64,000 bases of DNA from the NCBI RefSeq assembly GCF_030816195.1, contig NZ_JAUSXS010000001.1:248001-312000 (forward strand), in the 5' to 3' direction. Shown piece after piece: positions 30,473 to 39,897 of this stretch. Positions within the stretch are counted from its first letter, which is position 1; the number at the start of each line of letters is the position of its first letter. The notes under the pieces are model-generated. The model made no database searches. It was not told the DNA's origin and worked only from the letters and a program-made list of their open reading frames with translations. The stretch is from Pseudomonas sp. W4I3. Its GTDB lineage: Bacteria > Pseudomonadota > Gammaproteobacteria > Pseudomonadales > Pseudomonadaceae. The position numbers and the translations under genes were made by a program.

Positions 30473-30545
30473 ATTTCAAGCTGTTAGGCTTCCCGGTTCG
30501 CAATCGCAGGCTCACGCGATTGGCTGCCTTCTCAACGGAGCTTCA

Positions 30546-31934
30546 ATGAATCTTCCACTGATTCTCAACTTACTGGTGTTCGTGGCCCTGCTGCTGGGCC
30601 TGGCACAAACCGGCCGTACCCACTGGAGCCTCGCCAAGAAGGTGCTGTTCGCCCTGGTGCTGGGCGTGGTGTTCGGTGTGGTGCTGCACGCTATCTATGG
30701 TGCTGGCCACCCGGTGCTCAAGGCCTCCATCGGCTGGTTCGACCTGGTCGGCAACGGTTATGTGCAGTTGCTGCAAATGATCGTGATCCCGCTGGTGTTC
30801 GCCTCGATCCTCAGCGCCGTGGCGCGTCTGCACAACGCCTCGTCGCTGGGCAAGATCAGTTTCCTGACCATCGGCACCCTGCTGTTCACCACCGCGATTG
30901 CCGCGCTGATCGGTATCGGCCTGACCAACCTGTTCGGCCTCACCGCCGAAGGCCTGGTCGCCGGCACTCAGGAAATGGCGCGCCTGCAAGTCATCCAGAA
31001 CGACTACGCGGGTAAGGTTGCCGACCTGAATATCCCGCAGTTGCTGCTGTCGTTCGTGCCGGCCAACCCGTTCGCCGACCTGGCTCGGGCCAAACCGACG
31101 TCGATCATCAGCGTGGTGATTTTTGCTGCGTTCCTGGGGGTTGCCGCCTTGCAACTGCTCAAGGATGACGTGGAAAAAGGCCAGAAAGTGCTCAACGCCA
31201 TCGACACCCTGCAAGCCTGGGTGATGCGCCTGGTGCGCCTGGTCATGAAGCTGACCCCGTACGGCGTACTGGCGCTGATGACCAAGGTGGTCGCCAGTTC
31301 CAACCTGCAGGACATCATCAAGCTCGGCAGTTTCGTCGTGGTGTCGTACCTGGCCCTGGGCCTGATGTTCGTGGTGCACGGCCTGCTGCTGTCGCTGGCC
31401 GGCGTCAACCCGCTGCGCTTCTTCCGCAAGGTGTGGCCGGTGCTGACGTTTGCCTTCACCAGCCGCTCCAGCGCCGCCTCGATTCCTTTGAGCATCGAAG
31501 CGCAGACACGCCGCCTGGGCATCCCGCAGTCAATCGCCGGTTTTGCTGCTTCGTTCGGTGCGACCATCGGCCAGAACGGCTGTGCCGGGCTCTATCCAGC
31601 GATGTTGGCGGTGATGGTTGCGCCGACGGTCGGCATCAACCCGCTGGACCCGCTGTGGATCGCGACACTGGTAGCGATTGTGACCCTGAGTTCGGCCGGT
31701 GTGGCAGGCGTGGGCGGTGGGGCCACCTTCGCCGCACTGATCGTGCTGCCGGCCATGGGGCTGCCGGTGTCGCTGGTGGCGCTGCTGATTTCCGTGGAGC
31801 CGCTGATTGATATGGGCCGCACGGCATTGAACGTGAATGGTTCGATGACGGCGGGGGCGATTACCAGCCAGATCATGGGGCAGACGGATAAAGCGTTGCT
31901 TGATGCCGATGAGCATGGGCAGCTGGTCAGCTGA
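30546..31934 (+). CDS. tcyP: L-cystine symporter TcyP (YdjN type)
   Basis: A 462-residue dicarboxylate/amino-acid:cation symporter (DAACS family) with about eight membrane helices and two re-entrant loops. The [21 protein letters not shown] and [20 protein letters not shown] segments are the substrate and ion-binding loops; the Cys-containing QNGCAG loop fits the YdjN/TcyP branch rather than GltP or DctA. It imports cystine as a sulfur source. Start ATG 30546 follows a CGGAGCTTCA ribosome-binding region. Confidence 0.87.
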   Translation: MNLPLILNLLVFVALLLGLAQTGRTHWSLAKKVLFALVLGVVFGVVLHAIYGAGHPVLKASIGWFDLVGNGYVQLLQMIVIPLVFASILSAVARLHNASSLGKISFLTIGTLLFTTAIAALIGIGLTNLFGLTAEGLVAGTQEMARLQVIQNDYAGKVADLNIPQLLLSFVPANPFADLARAKPTSIISVVIFAAFLGVAALQLLKDDVEKGQKVLNAIDTLQAWVMRLVRLVMKLTPYGVLALMTKVVASSNLQDIIKLGSFVVVSYLALGLMFVVHGLLLSLAGVNPLRFFRKVWPVLTFAFTSRSSAASIPLSIEAQTRRLGIPQSIAGFAASFGATIGQNGCAGLYPAMLAVMVAPTVGINPLDPLWIATLVAIVTLSSAGVAGVGGGATFAALIVLPAMGLPVSLVALLISVEPLIDMGRTALNVNGSMTAGAITSQIMGQTDKALLDADEHGQLVS

Positions 31935-31952
31935 TCTGCAAGTTATCAGCCT

Positions 31953-31993
31953 CAAGCTGCAAGAAAGAGCACCGCGCTTTTACTTGCAGCTTG
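31953..31993. repeat. CTTGCAGCTTG inverted repeat between convergent genes
   Basis: Perfect 11-base arms CAAGCTGCAAG / CTTGCAGCTTG around a 19-base loop, between tcyP and folA stops. A related element lies at 62043-62091 after serA. It represents a third small palindromic repeat type and could work as a bidirectional terminator. Confidence 0.7.
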
Positions 31994-32003
31994 TAGCTTA
32001 AAA

Positions 32004-32522
32004 CTAGTAGCTGCTCCTCTCCCAGACTTCGAAGTTGTAAGCCGGCTTATCGCCTTCGGCCGGGTTTTCCACATTCGACACCAGCTTCCACTGGCTCGCA
32101 TCGAACTGCGGAAACCACGCATCCCCTTCCGGGCTCAACGCCACCCGCGTCAGGTACAGACGATCCGCATACTCCAGCCCCTGCGCATACAACTGCGCGC
32201 CGCCGATCAGCATCAGCTCGTCGGCGCCCTGCTCCAGTGCCCACGCCTCGGCGCGTTCAACCGCAGCCTCCAGTGACGCAAATACTTGCGCACCTTCAAG
32301 CACCAGGTCGGCTTGACGGCTGACCACGATGTTCAGGCGCCCCGGCAACGGTCGGCCCAGGGAATCCCAGGTCTTGCGCCCCATGATGATCGGCTTGCCA
32401 AGGGTGGTGGCCTTGAAATATTTGAAATCCCCCGGCAAGTGCCAGGGCATGCTGTTGTCGACGCCGATCACACGGTTTTCACCGAGGGCTGCGATCAGGC
32501 TTAAAGGGAGAGTCTTTTTCAT
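32004..32522 (-). CDS. folA: Dihydrofolate reductase FolA
   Basis: A 172-residue NADPH-dependent reductase that regenerates tetrahydrofolate, needed after each ThyA turnover. Signatures: LIAALGENRVIGVDNSMPWHLPGDF (active-site Asp in LPGDF), IIMGRKTWDSLGRPLPGR and LMLIGGAQLYAQGL. Full length for the family. It is transcribed away from the DUF2868 gene; thyA lies 13 kb away rather than adjacent. Confidence 0.96.
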   Translation of the reverse strand: MKKTLPLSLIAALGENRVIGVDNSMPWHLPGDFKYFKATTLGKPIIMGRKTWDSLGRPLPGRLNIVVSRQADLVLEGAQVFASLEAAVERAEAWALEQGADELMLIGGAQLYAQGLEYADRLYLTRVALSPEGDAWFPQFDASQWKLVSNVENPAEGDKPAYNFEVWERSSY

Positions 32523-32591
32523 GGCGACGAGAATACCAGAGCTGCGAGTCAGCGGTTATGCTCCAACCTCACGAACACAACAGGATGGCGC

Positions 32592-33971
32592 GTGACTGCA
32601 CTGAACCCGCTGCACACACTTTGGCTGACCGAAACCGTGCGCCTGCGCGAAGAACACGCCGGCCCCCTGGAAGACCTCGAAGCCAATCGCCTGGCCCGTG
32701 CGGCCGGTGGCGACCTGCCAACGCGCATCGCACAGCGTGCCCTGCACCTGGCCGAACGCGATGGCCTGACCGGCGCCCTCAGTCGCTGGCTGCAAGGCGC
32801 GCGCCTGGCCGCGGTGCTGCTGGCGATCGTCGCGGTGGTCAGCGGCGCCGGCCTGGCGTTTGCCGCGCTGGGCAACGGCCTGGCCCCGGTCAACGTGTTC
32901 TGGGCCCTGGGCAGTTTGCTCGGCCTGAACCTGATCCTGCTGCTCAGTTGGGCCCTGGGCCTGGTGTTTGCCGGCGAACACAGTGCCAGCCTCGGTCGCC
33001 TGTGGCTGTGGCTCAGCGAAAAACTCGCGCGCGATGCCAAGGCCGCGCAGCTGGCACCGGCCCTGCTGCTGTTGCTGCAACGCCAGAAACTCAACCGCTG
33101 GGCCGTCGGTGTGCTGGTCAACAGCCTGTGGTTGCTGGCGTTGCTCAGCGCCCTGCTGGTTCTGCTGATGCTGCTCGCCACCCGGCGTTACGGCTTTGTG
33201 TGGGAAACCACCATCCTCGGTGCGGACACCTTCATTAACGTCACCCAGGCCCTCGGCACCCTGCCCGCCCTGCTCGGCTTCACTGTACCGACGGTGGAGA
33301 TGATCCGCGCCAGTGGCGACTCCGCGCTGAATATCGAAAGCGCCCGCCAGGCCTGGGCCGCGTGGTTGGTGGGGGTGTTGCTGGTCTACGGCCTGCTACC
33401 CCGGCTGATACTCGCGCTGCTGTGCCTATGGCGCTGGAAACGCGGGCGTGCGGCCTTGCGCCTGGACCTCAACCTGCCCGGCTATGCCCAGTTGCGCGAG
33501 CGCCTGATGCCGAGCAGCGAGCGGCTGGGAGTCAACGATGCGGCACCGGAACAATTGCACCAGGCAACTGGCGGCGTCAGTGAATTGCAAAGCGACGGCG
33601 CACTGCTGGTGGCCATCGAACTGGACGACCAACGCCCCTGGCCACCCAAACTCCCCGGTACGGTCAAGGATGCCGGCATCCTCGACAGCCGGGAATCGCG
33701 CCACAAACTGCTGGAGCAACTCACACGCTTCCCGCCTGCACGCCTGGCCATTGCCTGCGACCCGCGGCGCTCGCCCGACCGTGGCAGCCTGGCGCTGATC
33801 GCCGAGCTGGCGCGCAGTGCGGCGGCGACGCGGGTGTGGCTGCTGCAAGCGCCGCCCGGCCAGGCGCTGGACGCCGAACGCCTGGGCGACTGGCACAGCG
33901 CGCTGCAGCAGCTTGAGCTGCCCTTCGCCGACTGTGCACCGTTGAACTGGCTGGAGAGCGGTCATGACTAA
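32592..33971 (+). CDS. DUF2868 membrane protein
   Basis: A 459-residue protein beginning with GTG (32592). Predicted membrane segments lie near residues 71-92, 102-126, 170-196 and 274-302; a cytoplasmic domain of about 150 residues follows, with VAIELDDQRPWPP and an Arg/Ala-rich region. It matches DUF2868, a family of unknown function that almost always precedes a DUF3482 GTPase, as here with an 8-base overlap. It is probably the membrane partner of that GTPase. Confidence 0.8.
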   Translation: MTALNPLHTLWLTETVRLREEHAGPLEDLEANRLARAAGGDLPTRIAQRALHLAERDGLTGALSRWLQGARLAAVLLAIVAVVSGAGLAFAALGNGLAPVNVFWALGSLLGLNLILLLSWALGLVFAGEHSASLGRLWLWLSEKLARDAKAAQLAPALLLLLQRQKLNRWAVGVLVNSLWLLALLSALLVLLMLLATRRYGFVWETTILGADTFINVTQALGTLPALLGFTVPTVEMIRASGDSALNIESARQAWAAWLVGVLLVYGLLPRLILALLCLWRWKRGRAALRLDLNLPGYAQLRERLMPSSERLGVNDAAPEQLHQATGGVSELQSDGALLVAIELDDQRPWPPKLPGTVKDAGILDSRESRHKLLEQLTRFPPARLAIACDPRRSPDRGSLALIAELARSAAATRVWLLQAPPGQALDAERLGDWHSALQQLELPFADCAPLNWLESGHD

Positions 33972-35331
33972 ACCCCTCAAGCTCGCCGTGGTCGGCCATA
34001 CCAATGTGGGCAAGACCTCATTGCTGCGCACCCTGACCCGCGATGTCGGCTTTGGCGAAGTGTCCCATCGCCCCAGCACCACGCGGCATGTCGAAGGGGC
34101 GCGCTTGTCGGTGGACGGCGAAGCCTTGCTGGAGCTGTACGACACCCCCGGCCTGGAAGATGCCATCGCCCTGCTCGATTACCTGGAACGCCTGGACCGC
34201 CCCGGCGAACGCCTGGATGGCCCGGCGCGCCTGACGCGCTTTCTGGAAGGCAGCGAGGCGCGCCAACGCTTCGAACAGGAAGCCAAGGTGCTGCGCCAAC
34301 TGCTGGCCTCGGATGCCGGCCTGTACGTGATTGATGCCCGCGAGCCGGTGCTGGCCAAGTACCGCGACGAGCTGCAAGTGCTGGCCAGCTGCGGCAAGCC
34401 CTTGCTGCCGGTGCTCAATTTCGTCAGCAGCAGTGACCACCGCGAACCCGACTGGCGCGAGGCCCTGGCTCGCCTCGGCCTGCATGCGCTGGTGCGTTTT
34501 GACAGCGTGGCGCCGCCGGAAGATGGCGAGCGTCGGTTGTATGAAAGCCTGGCCCTGTTGCTGGAAAACGCGCGGCCGCAGCTGGAGCGGCTGATCCTCG
34601 ATCAGCAAGCCCAACGCCAGGCCCGCCAGCAAAGCGCTGCGCGTTTGATCGCCGAACTGTTGATCGACTGTGCCGCGTGCCGGCGCAGCGTGGTGACCGA
34701 GGATGAGCCACAGGCCATCAGCGACTTGCGCAAGGCCGTGCGCCAGCGCGAACAAAAGTGCGTGGAAGCCCTGCTCAAGCTGTTCGGCTTCCGCCCCCAG
34801 GACGCCGCCGCCAGCGATTTGCCGCTGCTGGATGGACGCTGGGGTGACGACCTGTTCAACCCTGAAACCCTCAAGCAACTCGGCGTGCGTGTGGGCGGCG
34901 GGATTGCCGCGGGCGCCGCGGCCGGGGCCGGTGTCGACCTGCTGGTCGGCGGTTTGACCCTGGGCGCTGCCGCGCTGGCCGGCGCGATTGCCGGCGGCGC
35001 CCTGCAAACCGCGCGCAGCTATGGCAGCCGCCTGATGGGCAAGATCAAGGGCCAGCGCGAACTGACTGTGGACGACAGCGTGCTGCGCCTGCTCGCCCTG
35101 CGCCAACGTCAGTTGCTCAAAGCGTTGAACCTGCGCGGGCATGCGGCGATGCACAGCATCAAGGTCGACACGCCCCAGGACAAGACCTGGCGCGAAGGCA
35201 AGCTGCCGGACGCGCTGAACAAGGCGCGTGCCTATCCGCAATGGTCGTCCCTCAACCCGCACCCCAAGTTGAGTCAGGCCGAGCGCCAGGAGCAAGTCGA
35301 GGCGCTGGCTCAGCGCCTGGACGACGCCTGA
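33964..35331 (+). CDS. GTPase with DUF3482 domain
   Basis: A 455-residue protein. N-terminal Era/TrmE-like G domain: P-loop GHTNVGKTSLL (residues 11-21), STTRHVEG switch, DTPGLED G3. The G4 position (VLNFVSSSD) does not match the usual NKxD, so guanine specificity is uncertain. Residues about 305-345 form a Gly/Ala-rich hydrophobic stretch (GGGIAAGAAAGAGVDLLVGG) suited to membrane insertion; a helical C-terminus follows. It overlaps the DUF2868 gene, and the pair is a conserved, uncharacterised module. Confidence 0.82.
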   Translation: MTKPLKLAVVGHTNVGKTSLLRTLTRDVGFGEVSHRPSTTRHVEGARLSVDGEALLELYDTPGLEDAIALLDYLERLDRPGERLDGPARLTRFLEGSEARQRFEQEAKVLRQLLASDAGLYVIDAREPVLAKYRDELQVLASCGKPLLPVLNFVSSSDHREPDWREALARLGLHALVRFDSVAPPEDGERRLYESLALLLENARPQLERLILDQQAQRQARQQSAARLIAELLIDCAACRRSVVTEDEPQAISDLRKAVRQREQKCVEALLKLFGFRPQDAAASDLPLLDGRWGDDLFNPETLKQLGVRVGGGIAAGAAAGAGVDLLVGGLTLGAAALAGAIAGGALQTARSYGSRLMGKIKGQRELTVDDSVLRLLALRQRQLLKALNLRGHAAMHSIKVDTPQDKTWREGKLPDALNKARAYPQWSSLNPHPKLSQAERQEQVEALAQRLDDA

Positions 35332-35882
35332 TCGGCCAGTAACTGCAAGGCCTTGGCCTTGAGCACTTCAAGGTCGAGCAACGAGACGTGCAGGTCTTTG
35401 GCCTGCTCATCCCAGTGACGCAGGCGCAGGCTGATGTCACAAAGCGGGTGCTGCTCGAAGGCCTGCGCCTCCTGCGCGCTCATCACGCCCCCCTGGTACT
35501 CCAGCGTACGCCGGCTGGCCTCGCTCAACCGGGCGAAATAGTCCGGCTGGGCGAAGGTGAGGTATCGCTTGGCCTGCACGTGGTACTCCACCAATGTCGC
35601 CATGCGTTCGCCAAAGCCCGCACGGCGCAGGTAATCGGCGCCCAACCGCTCGTGGCTGACCACGCCATAACCGCCCATGTTCGCTTCGCCCTGACCACAC
35701 AGGTGGCCGATATCATGGAAGAACGCCGCCAACACCACTTCATCGTCAAAGCCTTCGGCCATCGCCTGCTGCGCGGCCTGGGACATGTGCTCGATCTGCG
35801 ACACCGGCTCGCCGATGTAATCCGCCGTGCCATGCCGCTCGTACAGGCCGAACACCTCGGCCACCACACGCTCGCGACTCAT
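35310..35882 (-). CDS. HD-domain oxygenase, PhnZ-like (phosphonate cluster)
   Basis: A 190-residue HD-domain protein of the kind associated with phosphonate degradation. Y22, E25, H32, H56-D57 (FFHDIGH), H77, H101 and D158 have nearly the same spacing as the substrate-gating Tyr/Glu and diiron ligands of PhnZ as I recall them, so a mixed-valence diiron oxygenase that cleaves the C-P bond of a 1-hydroxyphosphonate is likely. It overlaps the FAD oxidoreductase by 4 bases and is the last gene of the cluster; its 3' end overlaps the DUF3482 gene by 22 bases, tail to tail. No PhnY-type hydroxylase is nearby. Confidence 0.8.
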   Translation of the reverse strand: MSRERVVAEVFGLYERHGTADYIGEPVSQIEHMSQAAQQAMAEGFDDEVVLAAFFHDIGHLCGQGEANMGGYGVVSHERLGADYLRRAGFGERMATLVEYHVQAKRYLTFAQPDYFARLSEASRRTLEYQGGVMSAQEAQAFEQHPLCDISLRLRHWDEQAKDLHVSLLDLEVLKAKALQLLADQASSRR

Positions 35883-37015
35883 GACGCCGGCCCCCACAAT
35901 GCCGTGATGTTTCCCTCGGCCATCGCCGGCCCCACGCTCATGCCCACACCGGTGTGCATCAGCGCAATACTCATCCCCGCAGCCACCTGCACAAACGAAA
36001 ACGGCCCAGGCCCACGCGAGCCATACACGCCCTGCCAACGCTCCACCACCTGGATCTGGCAGCCCAGGGTCTGCTCGGTCAGTTGTATCAGCCAGTTGTC
36101 GACCTGCTCGGCATTGAATGGCGAGGCATCGCTGCCGTAGTCGTGGGAGTCGCCGATGATCAAATCGCCGTGGGGCGTAGGGCTGATCAGCAGGTGAATG
36201 CCGTGGGCATGCAGGTGCGGTGCTTCGCGCAGGATCTGCGCCTGTACCGGTGCGGCTTGCGGCAGGTCGGCAAACGCGCCGTAATGCACGCAACTCAGGC
36301 CCGTCAGCAACGCGTGTTGCAGGTTCAGCGCCCGTGCGGGCCGCGCACGCAGCATCTGCAGGCGACAGATTTGCGGGTTGAGCGGGGCGATCGATTCGGC
36401 CAGCAGGGTTTGGTAATCGTGCCCGGAGCAGACGATGATCTGCTCCGCGCGAAAGCTGCCCGCTGTGCTGTGCAACCGGCCTGGTTCGACGTCGCGCACC
36501 AGGGTGGAAAAATGAAACTCCACGCCCAGTTCCTGGGCCAGGTAGTTGATCAGCGCCGGGATCGCTTCTCGCGAATACAGTTGCTGGTCATCCTTGCCAT
36601 GCAGCGCGGCACGGTGATGGCGGAACTGGCCGGCGTACAGGTCGTTCAACGCCGCGCCTTGCAGCAGCTCGACGTTGTAACCGTGCTCGCGGGCACGCCC
36701 GACGCAGAAGGCTTCGAGCAGGTGCTCTTCGGCTTCGGTACGCGCGAACAGGTAGGAGCCATTGCGCTTGAGCTGAAGGCCGGCGACCTGCGCCCAGTGC
36801 CCCCAGATATCGCGGCTTTGCCGTGCCAGGTCGAGCATCGGCCCCGGCGGCTGGCCGGTGACCAGCGCCTGGCCGAAGTTGCGCACCGAGGCGCCCAGCG
36901 GAGTGGCGCTGCGCTCGAAGACCTTGACCTTCAGCCCGCGCCTGGCGGCGGCGTAGGCGTGGGAGAGGCCGAGGATGCCCGCGCCGACAATTAACAGATC
37001 GTTGTGGTGTGTCAT
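35879..37015 (-). CDS. FAD-dependent oxidoreductase of the phosphonate cluster (DAO family)
   Basis: A 378-residue D-amino-acid-oxidase-fold flavoprotein: FAD motif LLIVGAGILGLSHAYAAARRG at the start, and a C-terminal SRGPGPFSFVQVAAGM...HTGVGMSVGPAMAEG segment. The family is recurrent in aminoethylphosphonate loci; a related enzyme (PbfD) is reported to act on N-methylated aminoethylphosphonate. It may demethylate or oxidatively deaminate such a substrate. ATG 37015 (MTHHNDLLIVGAG) is preferred; the upstream extension reads through a REP. Confidence 0.78.
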   Translation of the reverse strand: MTHHNDLLIVGAGILGLSHAYAAARRGLKVKVFERSATPLGASVRNFGQALVTGQPPGPMLDLARQSRDIWGHWAQVAGLQLKRNGSYLFARTEAEEHLLEAFCVGRAREHGYNVELLQGAALNDLYAGQFRHHRAALHGKDDQQLYSREAIPALINYLAQELGVEFHFSTLVRDVEPGRLHSTAGSFRAEQIIVCSGHDYQTLLAESIAPLNPQICRLQMLRARPARALNLQHALLTGLSCVHYGAFADLPQAAPVQAQILREAPHLHAHGIHLLISPTPHGDLIIGDSHDYGSDASPFNAEQVDNWLIQLTEQTLGCQIQVVERWQGVYGSRGPGPFSFVQVAAGMSIALMHTGVGMSVGPAMAEGNITALWGPAS

Positions 37016-37040
37016 TTGGTGATGTCCTGTTTTCGAGACC

Positions 37041-37115
37041 GCTATCGGGGGCAAGCCCCCTCCCACATTTGACTGTGTTCGCTATCAAATTGTGGGAGGG
37101 GGTTTGCCCCCCGAT
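37041..37115. repeat. REP doublet, inverted-order arrangement
   Basis: GCTATCGGGGGCAAGCCCCC first and TTGTGGGAGGGGGTTTGCCC last, with a 17-base spacer between the outer arms. It lies inside the phosphonate transcription unit, between the binding-protein gene and the FAD gene, where it could attenuate or stabilise the mRNA. Confidence 0.85.
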
Positions 37116-37140
37116 AAGGCCATCAGCCCTAACGAAAAGC

Positions 37141-38163
37141 CTACTGACCCGTCACCTTCTCCGACTTGCCGTCATAGCGCTTGCGCCATTGCGCCAGGAT
37201 GCTGTCGCGGTTCTTCGACGCCCAGGCAAAGTCGTTCTTGATCAGCCGCTGCTCATAATCTGCGGGCAATTCGGTCTGTGGCTTGGCAATCCCTGGCTGG
37301 GCCAGCACTGCGAAGTTGTCCTTGTACAGCTCCATCGCCGCCGGGCTGGCGGAGAAGTCCGCAAGTTTTCTAGCGGCATCGGCGTGGCTTGTGCCCTTGA
37401 TCACCGCCGTGGCTTCGATGTCCCAGCCCAGGCCTTCCTTCGGCAGGATGATGTCCAGCGGAGCCCCCTGGCGCTTCAACTGTACGGCTGGGTATTCAAA
37501 CGAAATACCAATCGGAAACTCCCCGGACGCCGCCAGCTTGCACGGTTTGGAGCCGGAGTGAACGTACTGCCCGATGTTCTGGTGCAGGTCGTCCATGTAC
37601 TGCCAGCCTTGTTTCTCGCCAAAGGTTTGCAACCAGGCGCTCACGTCCAGAAAGCCGGTGCCCGAGGACGCCGGGTTGGGCATGACGATCTTGCCCTTGT
37701 ATTCCGGCTTGGTCAGGTCCTGCCAACTCACCGGTTTGCTCAGGCCCTGTTTCTCGGCTTCGACGGTGTTGAAGCAAATGGTCGCGGCCCACACGTCCAT
37801 GCCGACCCAGGCCGGTGGGTTGGCGGCGTCGCGGTAGTTCTTGCCGATCTTGTCCAGGTCTTTCGGGGCATAGCTGTCGAGCATGCCTTGTTGATCGAGA
37901 ATCGCCAGGCTGGAGGCGGCCAGACCCCACACCACATCGGCCTGCGGCCGGTCTTTTTCAGCCAGCAGCTTGGCGGTGATGATCCCGGTGGAGTCGCGCA
38001 CCCACTTGATCTCGACGTCCGGGTTGGCCTGCTCGAAGGCCTTTTTGTAGGTTTTCAATTGCTCGGCTTCGAGGGCCGTGTACACGGTCAGTTCGGTCTT
38101 GGCGAAGGCATTCAGGCTGAATGCAGTGAGTACGGCAGCGACCAGCGCCAGTGGCTTGAACAT
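37141..38163 (-). CDS. 2-aminoethylphosphonate ABC transporter, substrate-binding protein
   Basis: A 340-residue periplasmic iron/thiamine-type binding protein (PhnS2-like). Signal peptide MFKPLALVAAVLTAFSLNAFA, cleavage after about residue 21; the mature start ELTVYTALEAEQLKTY and VWGLAASSLAILDQQGML, SSGTGFL segments fit the family. It captures aminoethylphosphonate for the permease and ATPase encoded just upstream. ATG 38163 is 20 bases after the permease stop behind an AAAGGAGG site, an exceptionally strong ribosome-binding site that fits high expression of a binding protein. Confidence 0.85.
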   Translation of the reverse strand: MFKPLALVAAVLTAFSLNAFAKTELTVYTALEAEQLKTYKKAFEQANPDVEIKWVRDSTGIITAKLLAEKDRPQADVVWGLAASSLAILDQQGMLDSYAPKDLDKIGKNYRDAANPPAWVGMDVWAATICFNTVEAEKQGLSKPVSWQDLTKPEYKGKIVMPNPASSGTGFLDVSAWLQTFGEKQGWQYMDDLHQNIGQYVHSGSKPCKLAASGEFPIGISFEYPAVQLKRQGAPLDIILPKEGLGWDIEATAVIKGTSHADAARKLADFSASPAAMELYKDNFAVLAQPGIAKPQTELPADYEQRLIKNDFAWASKNRDSILAQWRKRYDGKSEKVTGQ

Positions 38164-38183
38164 CGAATACCTCCTTTGAAGAG

Positions 38184-39896
38184 TCATTGCCCGGGCGCGG
38201 TCTGGCGCCAGGCTTGAGAGCGGCGCAAGGCGCCACGTGAGGCCCACGCCAGCAACAGCGAGACGCTGCCTGAGGTGAACAGAATCAGGGTCGACATGGC
38301 CGCCGCGCCGCCCACATTGCCGGCGTCGTCCATGTTCAACACGGCGACGGCGGCGAGGATGGTGTCGGGACTGTAGAGGAAGATCGCGGCGGAGACGGTG
38401 GTCATGGCCGACACGAACAAGTACCGCAGAATATCCAGCAGCGCGGGCAGGCAGATCGGCACCGTCACTTTCAGGTAATGGCGGTAGAGCGGCGCCTTGA
38501 GGGACAGTGCGGCGGCTTCGAACTCGACGTCCAATTGGCGCAGCGCGGTGGTGGCGGTCATCTGCGCGGTGGTCAAATAATGCGCAATGGTGCACACCAC
38601 CAATAGCGCCATGCTGCCGTAGAACACGTGCAGCGGGTTGCCGCTGAGGTTGAAAAAGAACACGTAGCCCAGGCCCAACACCAGGCCCGGTACGGCCATC
38701 GGCACAAAACTGAGCAGGCGCAGGGCCAGGTTCAGGCCCTGTTGACCCCTAGTTTTCTCCATCAGGTAGGCGCCGGTGAAGATCAGCACACTGCCAATCA
38801 GCGCCGTGCACAACGCCAGGGTCAGGCTGTTGCGGTAGGCCAGCCAGCCCCCGCCGGCGGTGTCTTCGAACTGGTAGTGGTTCAACGACAGCGACAGGTT
38901 GTAGGGCCAGAATTTGACCAGTGAGGAGTACACCGCCATGCCGAACACCAGCAGCAGTGCCGCGCAGATCAGCAGCACGATCGCCAGGTAGCAGCCATCC
39001 CTTGATCGCGACGCCAGCGGTTGAAACACCTGGGCGCGGCCGCTCATGGCGTCACCCTGACGGCGCCGCAACCACGCATCCACGCCAAAGCTGAACAGCG
39101 CCGGCAACAGCAGCACCATGCCGATCAACGCGCCACGGCCGAACTGTTGCTGGCCGACCACCGCCTTGTAGGCCTCCAGCGCCAGCACCTGATAGTCCCC
39201 ACCGACCACCACGGGCACGCCAAAGTCGGTGATGGTCAGGGTGAACACCAGGCAGAACGCCGCGAACACCGCCTGGCGCGTGGCCGGCCAGGTGATGCTG
39301 CGAAACGCCCGGGCGGGGCTGGCGCCCATGCTGGAGGCGGCGTCGAACAAGCGCGCATCCGCCAGCGACAAGGCAGACAGCAGAATCATCAAGGCATGCG
39401 GGAAGGTGTAAATCACTTCGCCCAGCACAATGCCCCAGAAGCCGTAGATATTGTCCGAGAGCAGGCCGCGCAACAGCCCCTGGTTGCCGAACAGGTACAC
39501 TAGCGCGATGCCCGGCAACATCGAGGGCGCCATCAACGGCAGCAGCGACACGCCGCGCCAGATCACCTTGCCGGGAATCAAAGTGCGCTGCAGCGCGTAG
39601 GCAAACAGATAGGCCAGCGGTACGACGATGGCCGCAACGCTCAGGGAAACTTTCAGGCTGTTGCCCAGCAACCAGTGGAAGTTGGCACTGGTCAGCAGTT
39701 CCCGTGCGGCTACCAGGCCGCCGCCCTGCCCGGCTTCGCTGCTGAAGCCGCGCCAGAAAATCGCCAGCAGCGGCAGCAACACCGCCACGACCAACAGGCC
39801 CAGCCAGAGTACTTTACCGCCGACCACGAACAGGCGGTCGCCCATTTCAGCTCGGGAGGGAGTGCGCGGTAGCGTCAATGCGCTGTCCACGGCCAT
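38184..39896 (-). CDS. 2-aminoethylphosphonate ABC transporter, permease
   Basis: A 570-residue double permease (two fused transmembrane modules with about 12 helices), each carrying an EAA-type coupling loop (EAAALSLKAPLYRHYLKVTVP and AASSMGASPARAFRSITWP). This fused arrangement is typical of the PhnU2-like permease of aminoethylphosphonate transporters. ATG 39896 (MAVDSALTLPRTP) is chosen over a start 19 codons upstream that lies inside the ATPase gene. One base separates it from that gene, so the two are coupled. Confidence 0.84.
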   Translation of the reverse strand: MAVDSALTLPRTPSRAEMGDRLFVVGGKVLWLGLLVVAVLLPLLAIFWRGFSSEAGQGGGLVAARELLTSANFHWLLGNSLKVSLSVAAIVVPLAYLFAYALQRTLIPGKVIWRGVSLLPLMAPSMLPGIALVYLFGNQGLLRGLLSDNIYGFWGIVLGEVIYTFPHALMILLSALSLADARLFDAASSMGASPARAFRSITWPATRQAVFAAFCLVFTLTITDFGVPVVVGGDYQVLALEAYKAVVGQQQFGRGALIGMVLLLPALFSFGVDAWLRRRQGDAMSGRAQVFQPLASRSRDGCYLAIVLLICAALLLVFGMAVYSSLVKFWPYNLSLSLNHYQFEDTAGGGWLAYRNSLTLALCTALIGSVLIFTGAYLMEKTRGQQGLNLALRLLSFVPMAVPGLVLGLGYVFFFNLSGNPLHVFYGSMALLVVCTIAHYLTTAQMTATTALRQLDVEFEAAALSLKAPLYRHYLKVTVPICLPALLDILRYLFVSAMTTVSAAIFLYSPDTILAAVAVLNMDDAGNVGGAAAMSTLILFTSGSVSLLLAWASRGALRRSQAWRQTAPGQ

Positions 39897-39897
39897 C

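Noticed and set aside
37016..37066. Upstream start for the FAD oxidoreductase
   Set aside because: The extra residues (MGGGLPP...) are encoded by a REP arm; similar MGGGLPP-type starts appear at every REP in the window and are artefacts.
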